Part shown: in pieces, positions 1 through 7,417 of the stretch
Numbering within the stretch: the first letter of the stretch is position 1
How the letters are laid out: each line of letters opens with the position of its first letter
Source of the DNA: Desulfobacteraceae bacterium
GTDB taxonomy: Bacteria > Desulfobacterota > Desulfobacteria > Desulfobacterales > BuS5
Length of the DNA: 11,624 bases
Assembly: GCA_030592105.1 (NCBI GenBank)
Contig: JAUVKE010000050.1
Location: forward strand, 1-11,624
Direction of reading: 5' to 3'
Notes under the pieces: generated by a model
What the model was told of the DNA's origin: nothing
The model's database searches: none
The model's input: the letters and a program-made list of their open reading frames with translations, nothing else
Made by a program: the position numbers and the translations under genes

Positions 1-28
1 ATTTTTGTATTTTTTTTTGCAATTTTAG

Positions 29-89
29 AGATTGCCTTAACGCCTCTTGAAAACAGACAAAAGTACGGCGCAATCTGTACAACTTTTTT
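29..89. repeat. Small inverted repeats in the upstream leader
   Basis: AGATTGC at 29-35 is the reverse complement of GCAATCT at 70-76. Overlapping this, AAAAGT at 59-64 can pair with ACTTTT at 82-87, and the right arm runs on into a T tract ending at 89. The second pairing resembles a weak Rho-independent terminator and could mark the end of a gene left of the window. The two pairings cannot form fully at once. The rest of 1-109 is T-rich sequence in which no gene is seen. Confidence 0.2.
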
Positions 90-109
90 ATACGTGCTCC
101 AGGGAATTA

Positions 110-178
110 ATGGTAAAATATCAAGAAAACATTTCCTTTAGCAGCTGTGGAGACAGAGTGGTTAAAACTATCGCTTGA
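110..178 (+). other. Possible 22-codon leader ORF upstream of tssH
   Basis: An ATG at 110 opens a 22-codon frame that ends in TGA at 176-178. It is preceded by AGGGA at 101-105, a short SD-like match with tight spacing. The peptide would contain two adjacent serines and one cysteine, and has no recognisable motif. It lies about 80 bases upstream of tssH. It could be a leader peptide or pure chance; nothing beyond the start, stop and weak SD supports it. Confidence 0.12.
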
Positions 179-187
179 TATTCAAGA

Positions 188-216
188 TTGTAACTGCTAA
201 GGGTTATTCTAATAAT
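188..216 (+). promoter_or_regulatory. Candidate sigma70-type promoter for tssH
   Basis: TTGTAA at 188-193 and AATAAT at 211-216 are separated by 17 bases, and the region down to the gene is very AT-rich. Transcription would start near 223, giving a leader of roughly 35 bases before the tssH ATG. Just upstream, CTTGA-TAT-TCAAG at 174-186 is a small dyad that could be an operator. I found no convincing -24/-12 sigma54 site here. The match is weak and the assignment is inferred. Confidence 0.25.
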
Positions 217-258
217 ATTGCTATATTAATTGATTTAAAAGAATAGTGAGAGGATATC

Positions 259-2892
259 ATGATTATTGAAAAGTTTTCTACAAAATCCCAGGATGTAATT
301 GAAAGTGCCTGTAGACTGGCTGTAAAAAAAGATCATGAATTTGTTACTCCCTGGCATATGCTTTCATCAATGCTGGATCCTAAAACCAGCCTGGTAAAGA
401 ACTATCTATCCGGTACAGATGTAGATTTAGATGCCCTTGGCGTACGGGTGGACAGCAAATTGCTGACACAGTCAAAAGCCAAGGCCGGAACCCAGCAGAC
501 TCATATAAATCGTGAATTGGAAAAAATATTTGTTCTTGCAGAAGAAGCTTCCTCAAATATGGACCAGAAATATATTGACATCAATCATATTCTTCTCGGG
601 ATGCTTGATTCAGAGGAGATCCTAAAGGGTTTTTCAGATGCCGGCACTGATAAATCTGAGCTCGAGGCCTTATTGAAACAGCCTTTAAAAGGTCAGCTTC
701 CAGGAGGAGAAGATGGGGCCAGTGATTTTGAGTACCTTGCTAAATATGCTGTAAACCTTACAGAGCAAGCCCGTCAGGGCGACCTTGACCCTATAATCGG
801 GCGTGATAAGGAGATACGCTTGTCAATACAGATTTTGAGTCGGCGTCTAAAAAACAATCCCATAATTATCGGTGAGCCTGGTGTAGGTAAAACTGCTATA
901 GTGGAAGGGCTTGCCCAGAGAATTATAAACGGGGATGTTCCAAATGATCTCAAAACTGCGGCTATTTTTGCTCTTGATATGGGGCAGTTGATTGCCGGTG
1001 CTAAATTCCGCGGAGAGTTTGAAGAACGTTTTAAGCGCGTACTTGAAGAAGTGTCTCTTGCAGGAAACACAATACTCTTTATTGATGAAATCCATATGCT
1101 GGTAGGTGCGGGCGGTTCAGAAGGTTCCATGGATGCAGCCAATTTAATTAAGCCGGCTCTTTCAAGGGGTAAAATTCGATGTGTGGGCGCAACAACTCTT
1201 GAAGAATACAGAAAGCATATTGAAAAGGATGCTGCGCTTATGCGGAGATTCCAGACTGTTATGGTTGATGAACCAAGCATTGATGAGACTGTCTCTATTT
1301 TACGCGGAGTAAAGGAAAAATACGAGATTCATCATGGTGTCCAGATTATGGATGCAGCGCTTGTAGCATCGGCCAGGCTGTCCAAACGTTATATAATGGA
1401 TCGTTTTTTACCTGATAAGGCTGTTGATCTTATTGATCAGACTGCGGCATCTATCCGTATTGCCCTCTCTTCCAAACCCGAAGAGATTGATGTAATCGAC
1501 AGAAAAATTGTCAAGCTGGAAATTGAGTTCAGGGCTTTAAAAAATGAGACAGACCAGCACGCTATAGAACGGCTTGCCAACCTGACTAAGGAAAAAGAAG
1601 AACTGAAAGAGAAAAGTATTTTGCTCACTGAAAAATGGGAAAAAGAAAAAAAAGGCTTAATTATAGTACAGGATGCAAAAAAGGCGCTGGAGGAAGTCAG
1701 ACGTGAGATGGAACAAAAGGTTCGCGAAGAAGATTTTTCCAGAGTTGCTGAATTGCAGTATAAAGTAATACCTGAATATGAGAAAATCCTGGAGGAATAT
1801 GCTGATGTAGATTTTTCAGATAAAAATTTTCTGCAGCGAGCGGTTCTGGAAGATGATATTGCTGATACAGTCTCCACACTTACAGGTATTCCTGTTTCAA
1901 AAATGGTCGGACCTGAACAGGAGAGGTTGATGAACCTGGAAAAACTTTTACGCCAGAGAGTTGTAGGGCAGGATGACGCACTCACTGTAATATCAAAGGC
2001 CATCAGGCGTGCCAGAGCCGGCGTACAGAACCCAAATCGTCCCATAGCATCTTTTTTGCTGCTCGGCCCCACCGGAGTTGGAAAGACAGAAATAGCAAAG
2101 GCCCTGGCTGAATTTATGTTTGACGATGAAAAGGCTCTTACTCGCATAGACATGAGTGAATTTATGGAAAAGCAATCCGTATCCCGTCTTATTGGAGCGT
2201 CGCCCGGGTATGTAGGCTACGAAGAGGGAGGTGTGCTGACGAACAGTGTACGGCGTAAGCCGTACAGCGTAATTTTGTTTGATGAGGTGGAAAAAGGCCA
2301 TCCTGATGTATTTAACCTTTTTTTACAGCTTCTTGATGACGGTCGATTAACAGACAGCCAGGGAAGAACTGTAAACTTTTCAAACACAGTTGTTCTTATG
2401 ACCTCAAATCTTGGCTCTGAAAGTATTCAGCCTGCAGAGAGCGATGAAGAGATCCAGCATATGAATATGGCTATTATGAAAGCCGTTCGTTCACATTTCA
2501 GGCCAGAATTTTTAAATCGTCTTGACGATATTCTGGTTTTCAAACAGCTAACACACGAGGCGATGAAACCTATTGCAGAGATACAGCTCAAACGCCTTGC
2601 GAAACTTTTACAGGAAAAAGAGTTTCAGCTTGTAGTAAAAGATAGTGCAAAAGAGTTACTTGCAAAACTTGGCTTTAATCCGCTGATGGGTGCAAGGCCT
2701 TTAAACAGAATTATCCAGACCCGTTTACAGGATCCTTTGGCTGAATATATTATAAGTGGTAAAATCCAGTCTGGAGATACAGTTTATGTGGTGGCATCGG
2801 GGGATGAACTTGTAATAAGCACAAAAGATATACCTGAAGATTTAAATCTTACTGATTCGCCTGAAGAAAATATAATAGAAGTTGACAAATAA
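259..2892 (+). CDS. tssH: T6SS sheath-disassembly ATPase TssH (ClpV; ClpB-like)
   Basis: This is a double-AAA+ unfoldase of 877 residues, normal for ClpB/ClpV. By family knowledge and context it recycles contracted TssB/TssC sheath in the cytoplasm. Seen in order: a Clp N-terminal repeat domain (about 1-145); first ATPase domain with Walker A GEPGVGKTA (205-213), pore loop AKFRGEFEE with Phe250 where ClpB usually has Tyr, and Walker B ILFIDEIH (272-279); a Lys/Glu-rich coiled-coil middle domain (about 400-525); second ATPase domain with Walker A GPTGVGKTE (603-611), pore loop GYVGYEEGG (650-658) and Walker B ILFDEVEK with D675/E676; then a C-terminal small domain with RPEFLNRLDD. All ATP-hydrolysis motifs look intact. 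The start is fixed by GAGAGGA at 248-254, four bases before the ATG. The motifs read closer to ClpB than to typical ClpV, so a housekeeping ClpB is the main alternative; adjacency to tssM, tssJ, tssB and tssC favours TssH. Confidence 0.9.
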   Translation: MIIEKFSTKSQDVIESACRLAVKKDHEFVTPWHMLSSMLDPKTSLVKNYLSGTDVDLDALGVRVDSKLLTQSKAKAGTQQTHINRELEKIFVLAEEASSNMDQKYIDINHILLGMLDSEEILKGFSDAGTDKSELEALLKQPLKGQLPGGEDGASDFEYLAKYAVNLTEQARQGDLDPIIGRDKEIRLSIQILSRRLKNNPIIIGEPGVGKTAIVEGLAQRIINGDVPNDLKTAAIFALDMGQLIAGAKFRGEFEERFKRVLEEVSLAGNTILFIDEIHMLVGAGGSEGSMDAANLIKPALSRGKIRCVGATTLEEYRKHIEKDAALMRRFQTVMVDEPSIDETVSILRGVKEKYEIHHGVQIMDAALVASARLSKRYIMDRFLPDKAVDLIDQTAASIRIALSSKPEEIDVIDRKIVKLEIEFRALKNETDQHAIERLANLTKEKEELKEKSILLTEKWEKEKKGLIIVQDAKKALEEVRREMEQKVREEDFSRVAELQYKVIPEYEKILEEYADVDFSDKNFLQRAVLEDDIADTVSTLTGIPVSKMVGPEQERLMNLEKLLRQRVVGQDDALTVISKAIRRARAGVQNPNRPIASFLLLGPTGVGKTEIAKALAEFMFDDEKALTRIDMSEFMEKQSVSRLIGASPGYVGYEEGGVLTNSVRRKPYSVILFDEVEKGHPDVFNLFLQLLDDGRLTDSQGRTVNFSNTVVLMTSNLGSESIQPAESDEEIQHMNMAIMKAVRSHFRPEFLNRLDDILVFKQLTHEAMKPIAEIQLKRLAKLLQEKEFQLVVKDSAKELLAKLGFNPLMGARPLNRIIQTRLQDPLAEYIISGKIQSGDTVYVVASGDELVISTKDIPEDLNLTDSPEENIIEVDK

Positions 2893-2920
2893 GATTCGTC
2901 CGTGTCATTTGATAGCTTCT

Positions 2921-2941
2921 AAGTAACAAAATGTTATTTTT
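2921..2941 (+). terminator. Weak AT-rich terminator-like hairpin after tssH
   Basis: TAACA (2924-2928) and TGTTA (2932-2936) can pair around an AAA loop. The stem extends with A-T and G-T pairs from 2921-2923, and a run of T follows at 2937-2941. An A/T-only stem of this kind is a poor terminator, so at most it would attenuate read-through from tssH into tssM. Confidence 0.25.
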
Positions 2942-2946
2942 AAAAT

Positions 2947-2973
2947 AGCGGCCGGGAGCCCGGTTGTTTCGCT
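2947..2973 (+). repeat. Nested G+C-rich dyad upstream of tssM
   Basis: AGCG at 2947-2950 pairs with CGCT at 2970-2973. Nested inside, CCGG at 2952-2955 pairs with CCGG at 2960-2963 around a GAGC loop. It is a G+C-rich island in an otherwise AT-rich spacer, about 50 bases before the tssM start. It could be a structured leader element or a protein-binding dyad; no function can be read from the sequence. Confidence 0.3.
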
Positions 2974-3020
2974 GATATTTAACATCTATGTTTAACCTTA
3001 AACGAAAGTAGATAATTAAA

Positions 3021-6000
3021 ATGAAAATTTTAAACAGATTTTTTGCACCGGCAAAAAGTGCTGCGGCCGGTGAGGCTAACAATATTGCTACGTGGAGCTA
3101 TTGGCCATATCTGCTTGGAGCCCTTATTTTATTGCTTATTATTGCAGGACTTTTTTATTATATTAAGAAACATCGCAAAATAAAAAAAGATGGGGCACCA
3201 GAAAAAAAGACGCCGGAAAAAGGTATGCCGATTTCAAGCCTTGTTAAGGTATGGAAAAATTTTATGCATGAGATGCCTGCGGAATTTCGACGGGTAATTA
3301 TGGTTTACCAGCATTTTGTTGTTTTGGGAGAAGCCGGAGCAGGAAAAGGGCATCTTATTAATGGTCATACTGACTGGCAGGGACACGCCCGTCAGTTTTA
3401 TCCCAGTTATACAACAAACCCGCTGCTTAAAATTTATCTTGGGTCAAAGATTCTGGTACAGGAAATACCGGCGGCTCTGCTTAACGACACAACAAGTGGT
3501 GCGCGCAAGGCCTTAATTAAGCTGTGGAAACCTCTGTTTAAGAGAAAAGACCCAACCGTAGTTATTGTTTTAAACAGTTCCATGCTTCAGGCTGCCAACT
3601 TTGATTTTTTAAAAAAAGAAGCACAGATGATCAGGGGTAAAATAAATCTCCTTGCGCGGATTCGTAAAAAACCTGTTGATGTTCGCATTGCGCTGACGAA
3701 TATGGAACAGTTTGATGGATTTATTGAATTTGTTCAATTTATTAATGTCAATAATATCCCTTTAAATCTTACTTTTACTTCAAAGGATGAGCTTAAAGAA
3801 CTTGTAAAATGCCTGGAACCATATGAAGATTATTTTACATTGGCTCTTACTTCACTTCCTGCTGACAGCTATTTGAAAGCTATTACCTTTATCCGTGAAG
3901 TGCCTGATCTGTTTAAAATTCTCTCTGAGTTTATTACAGTTTTACAAAGTCCTGACCCTTTAACTCCGGAGCCCAGGGTTGTTAAGATATGCCTGGCGTT
4001 TAGATCGGACGGGCAACATCCTGTCTCTTATCCTTTTGCTACATCCCTTACTGCCGGAGAGCTTCAAAAATTCAATCCTCTCTTTAAACATAGAGTTGCG
4101 GCAGGTATTATTGGTGTTGCAGGAATTATTTACCTTATTTTTTCTTTTGTTTTCGAACATTATTTCATTGAAAAAAAATTCAATGAAATAGCTTCTATTG
4201 AAGAATCAAAGTCTCTTCAGTATCACGAAGGAATGCGCAGATTTTTTGTGGATTCGGATATAAATTTGCAGCAACATCCCATAATTGCATTTTTACCTGA
4301 TTTTTATCCACACATAAATAAAGAGATTAACCGTCGTTGTGTAGAAAATATTCGTAAATTTTATCTGCTTCCGGAGCTGGAAAAGTTAACGGCCATGAAA
4401 AAACTCGGAACAGGACCCATAAAGGAGATTCAAAATCTCAAACAACAGTACATTAACGATGATGCAAATGCCCAAAATAAGGTTCTATATCTTTTAGGTC
4501 TTTTTTACGCAACAAAACATAACGGACTTGGTAAGCTGGTTAAAAAAAATATTATAAAATGGTCGGACTGTACAGGTTTTCCAACGCTTTTAATTAAGGA
4601 TTATGTAAAGAATAATTCGGTTTCAAAAGAGATGATAAAATTGAATGTTAACGATTTCAACTACTCTCGAAGTAGAGGTACAGTCTCTGATCCTCAGAAA
4701 TGGATGGTCTATTTTCTTAAAATCAGTAAGTTTTACCAGCAGCCTTTTATCACAAAAACGGAGTTGAAAAAAATCCAGCAGGATACAGATACATTTCTTA
4801 ATGAGATTCAGTATCTCGAACGATATGATCTTTCGGTGAAGATTTCTGATCTGCTAAAAGAGGAGTCTCCTTTGGGGATCACAATGAATCAGATTGCCAT
4901 AAAAGATGATCAGATAAGACAGGATGCTGTTAAAAAATTTTTACTCTTTGTAAAACAATCAAATATTAAGTATCCTGAAGTAATAGACGCTATGTCCCTT
5001 ACAGATTTGCATGAAAATCTCAAGGTTATACTTCATTTAAATGAACAGAGAGTTGAAAATGACAAAATATTTAATTTTTTCTTTGCGGGAGAAAGAATAA
5101 ATTTCAGTTCCAGGTTATGGGATGACCTGTTAAATCGCAGTAGAATTACATTTTTTTTAAGGGATTTTATCCGGTGCAATAAGCATAAAGAAGGTCTTCT
5201 TTTTTTCTCGGCTGAAAAAGAGTTTGACGATCTAATTATGAATCCTTCAAACGATGGACAGTTCTTTTTTACAGGTCATGCCAGGGTTGATGGAAGATTT
5301 ACAAAAGATGCATTTGAACAAAAAGTTAAGCCTGTTTTAACAGAATTTCCAGTATTTATAAAGACTCTGCCAATACCTAAAAAAGATACAGATAAATTTT
5401 TAAATTTTTTATTCAAAGAATCCGAGGCTTATGGCAGTAATTATGCCGAGGCATATAGAAATTACTATATGGATTTTGATATAGAGGCAACGTCACTTGG
5501 AGCATTACGTTATATATTAACTCAGCTTGCATTACCTGCATCACAATTTATGGAGATTCTTCTTACTGTAAAGGAGAATACAGCTATTGAACCTGGCGAA
5601 AACGAATATTTAAATATCATAGCGCTGGGTTTAAAGAAATTTGAATTCTTTCAGCGGTTACTTGCAGAGAAAAAGAGCGCTCATCCGGAGCTGGATAAAT
5701 ACAAAGCTTTGCTTGATCTTATGGAAATGGATATTGATCGGAAGATAGAACCAAAGAATAAAGGGGGTACAAGTTTTACAAAGTTTAGAAATCGCTTAAG
5801 CCCTCTTGGCAAAATCAGCTTTGCAATTCTTCGAGATGAAGAGGATTCGTATATGAATATGGTAAAGCTCTGGCTAAAAAGCGTGGGAATTACTGATACG
5901 TGGGAGGATATCTTTTTAGCACCAATTTGTCAGGCCTATTTTTTAGGTTTAAAAGATATTGAGGATGAAATAGATAAAGTATGGACAGATTTATTGCATG

Positions 6001-6737
6001 AGGATATTTATCCATTGTATAATAACTTTCCTTTTAACCGCTTATCAAATAATAATGTTTCCTATAAAGATTTAAAAAAGGCTTCACATCCATATGGACA
6101 TTTCTGGGAAACGTATAATAATCTTTTAGCGCCTGTTTGCATTAAAGAAGATGGTATTCAAAAGAAGATTTCACACGCTCTTGGAACACCAGAATTTCCG
6201 GTCGACATGCTGCCCACAGTTAATGCCATTGAGTTGCTTTCCGCCAGTTTATGGGATAAAAACGGCGAAGAAAAACTCATTGAATTTATGCTTAAACCGG
6301 TTCTTTTGCCTTCTTCTGATAAGAATAAATCCATTGCAGTACTCTCTTATCTCCAAACTGGCGGAAAATCAATTTTCGGTTTTAACCAGCAACCTGCATG
6401 GAAGAACTTTAAAGTTCAGTGGAATAACAAACACAGTGCATCTGTTGGAATTGAATTATCAAAAAAAGATGCTTCTGAAAAAACGCAGTATTCTCTTTCT
6501 GTTGTTAAATCACCATGGAATTTTTACCGGCTTTTACAAAAGACTGAAAATTTCTCGGACAGTGACAATGTGACAGGATATACTTATTTAAACAGTGGTG
6601 ATCTTGAATCCGGCAACAGGCATATAGTCCTGACATGGCCAATCCCTGTCGGTAAACCTGAAGAGAATAAAACTTTAAATGTTAAATTTGCAATCAAAGG
6701 AGATCCGTGGAGATTTTTTAATCTGCCGCCCCGGTAA
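3021..6737 (+). CDS. tssM: T6SS inner-membrane protein TssM (IcmF family), divergent
   Basis: TssM anchors the trans-envelope complex in the inner membrane and reaches across the periplasm to TssJ. This protein has 1238 residues, within the family range. A first membrane segment lies at about 30-48 and is followed by a basic stretch. A cytoplasmic domain holds GEAGAGKG at 103-110, a Walker A-like loop in which the final Ser/Thr is Gly. Where TssM usually has DTAGR there is QEIPAA (147-152), and the TKxD-type motif reads TNME (226-229). A second membrane segment is at about 359-378. The remaining roughly 860 residues should be periplasmic and end in a Trp-Pro / DPWRFF pattern like the TssM C-terminus. 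Only one N-terminal membrane segment is visible, where two are usual. No strong SD precedes the ATG, only GAAAG at 3004-3008. tssJ follows after 56 bases. Identity rests on length, topology, motif remnants and neighbours. Confidence 0.87.
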   Translation: MKILNRFFAPAKSAAAGEANNIATWSYWPYLLGALILLLIIAGLFYYIKKHRKIKKDGAPEKKTPEKGMPISSLVKVWKNFMHEMPAEFRRVIMVYQHFVVLGEAGAGKGHLINGHTDWQGHARQFYPSYTTNPLLKIYLGSKILVQEIPAALLNDTTSGARKALIKLWKPLFKRKDPTVVIVLNSSMLQAANFDFLKKEAQMIRGKINLLARIRKKPVDVRIALTNMEQFDGFIEFVQFINVNNIPLNLTFTSKDELKELVKCLEPYEDYFTLALTSLPADSYLKAITFIREVPDLFKILSEFITVLQSPDPLTPEPRVVKICLAFRSDGQHPVSYPFATSLTAGELQKFNPLFKHRVAAGIIGVAGIIYLIFSFVFEHYFIEKKFNEIASIEESKSLQYHEGMRRFFVDSDINLQQHPIIAFLPDFYPHINKEINRRCVENIRKFYLLPELEKLTAMKKLGTGPIKEIQNLKQQYINDDANAQNKVLYLLGLFYATKHNGLGKLVKKNIIKWSDCTGFPTLLIKDYVKNNSVSKEMIKLNVNDFNYSRSRGTVSDPQKWMVYFLKISKFYQQPFITKTELKKIQQDTDTFLNEIQYLERYDLSVKISDLLKEESPLGITMNQIAIKDDQIRQDAVKKFLLFVKQSNIKYPEVIDAMSLTDLHENLKVILHLNEQRVENDKIFNFFFAGERINFSSRLWDDLLNRSRITFFLRDFIRCNKHKEGLLFFSAEKEFDDLIMNPSNDGQFFFTGHARVDGRFTKDAFEQKVKPVLTEFPVFIKTLPIPKKDTDKFLNFLFKESEAYGSNYAEAYRNYYMDFDIEATSLGALRYILTQLALPASQFMEILLTVKENTAIEPGENEYLNIIALGLKKFEFFQRLLAEKKSAHPELDKYKALLDLMEMDIDRKIEPKNKGGTSFTKFRNRLSPLGKISFAILRDEEDSYMNMVKLWLKSVGITDTWEDIFLAPICQAYFLGLKDIEDEIDKVWTDLLHEDIYPLYNNFPFNRLSNNNVSYKDLKKASHPYGHFWETYNNLLAPVCIKEDGIQKKISHALGTPEFPVDMLPTVNAIELLSASLWDKNGEEKLIEFMLKPVLLPSSDKNKSIAVLSYLQTGGKSIFGFNQQPAWKNFKVQWNNKHSASVGIELSKKDASEKTQYSLSVVKSPWNFYRLLQKTENFSDSDNVTGYTYLNSGDLESGNRHIVLTWPIPVGKPEENKTLNVKFAIKGDPWRFFNLPPR

Positions 6738-6793
6738 TGGTTTTGAATTTTTAAATCCAAGCTTTTTCATATTTATAATTTAGGTGAGTTCCT

Positions 6794-7327
6794 ATGAATA
6801 AAACTATAAAAAACAGATATTCCCCAGATTTAAAACCAGATCTGAAAATAAACTTTATAAAATTTTTTATTTTGTTGCTAATTATAGCTTTTGTCTCAGG
6901 ATGTGGCGGGATAGGCCATAATGTCAACCTGAAATTTAAGCCAGGTTTAAATGTTAACAACAGCAAACCTTTTTATGTTGTAATTCGAAAGGTAACTAAA
7001 ACTAATTTTTTAATTGACGATTATAATAAAATTGCAGAGATGGTCTATTCCGATCCTCCTGATGAAAGCCTGCTGGGGTGGCATGTTATGCTGCCCGGGC
7101 AAAAAAAGGATATTAATGTTAAAAAACCTGACAATTCATCCATCGGAATTTATGGATTGTTCACTAATCCGGGTAAAAACTGGAAAATTATGATAGACAG
7201 CCCACTGGGATCTAAATATAAAATTGATCTGCTGGATAACAATTTAAAGTTTAATAAGTACGGATTCTGGCAAAGTAAATTTAAAAAATCAAAAAATTTA
7301 TTCGGCGGCAGCGGAAAAAATAATTAA
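6794..7327 (+). CDS. tssJ: T6SS outer-membrane lipoprotein TssJ
   Basis: TssJ is the lipoprotein that tethers the periplasmic end of TssM to the outer membrane. This 177-residue protein has a hydrophobic segment (about 21-35) ending in lipobox VSGC, with the lipidated cysteine at 37 followed by two Gly rather than Asp, which favours outer-membrane sorting. The mature part is a small beta-rich domain: PFYVVIRKV near 59, then the pattern 'LLGWHVMLPGQKKDINV' typical of TssJ, which often has an E/D-x-x-x-x-PGE-like turn before a basic strand. The segment before the hydrophobic core is unusually long at about 20 residues and no better internal start is visible. AGGTGA at 6782-6787 gives a reasonable SD. 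The C-terminal tail is Lys-, Gly- and Asn-rich. The position directly after tssM matches its role. Confidence 0.85.
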   Translation: MNKTIKNRYSPDLKPDLKINFIKFFILLLIIAFVSGCGGIGHNVNLKFKPGLNVNNSKPFYVVIRKVTKTNFLIDDYNKIAEMVYSDPPDESLLGWHVMLPGQKKDINVKKPDNSSIGIYGLFTNPGKNWKIMIDSPLGSKYKIDLLDNNLKFNKYGFWQSKFKKSKNLFGGSGKNN

Positions 7328-7395
7328 ACGCCCGTATCTTTTTTCATGCAGTTTTTTGACTGTATATTACTGAATGAAAGTATTTATGCGGGAAA

Positions 7396-7405
7396 TTACC
7401 GGTAA
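7396..7405. repeat. Perfect 10-bp palindrome before the synthetase-like gene
   Basis: TTACCGGTAA is a perfect palindrome ending 12 bases before the preferred ATG at 7418. It occupies the place where an SD would be expected, and no SD is visible there. It might be a small operator or coincidence. Confidence 0.2.
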
Positions 7406-7417
7406 AATGCCTTGCCC

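Noticed and set aside
145..210. tRNA-Ser-like string (GAGTGGTT ... CTGCTAAGGG)
   Set aside because: The spacing between the D-arm-like and anticodon-like parts is too long, no acceptor or T-arm pairing is visible, and there is no TTCGA-type T loop.
774..1280. 168-codon open frame on the - strand within tssH
   Set aside because: It lies fully opposite conserved ATPase motifs, has no SD support and no recognisable protein pattern; it is an antisense shadow.
1437..2153. 238-codon open frame on the - strand within tssH
   Set aside because: Ser/Phe-rich composition arises from the complement of the Lys/Glu-rich coiled coil and the second ATPase domain; no independent support.
2988..3011. 7-codon ATG-to-TAG frame just before tssM
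   Set aside because: Too short, no SD, and likely chance in an AT-rich spacer.
6151..6573. 140-codon + strand frame overlapping the end of tssM
   Set aside because: The tssM frame continues through with the expected C-terminal pattern; the alternative frame has no SD and no recognisable motif.
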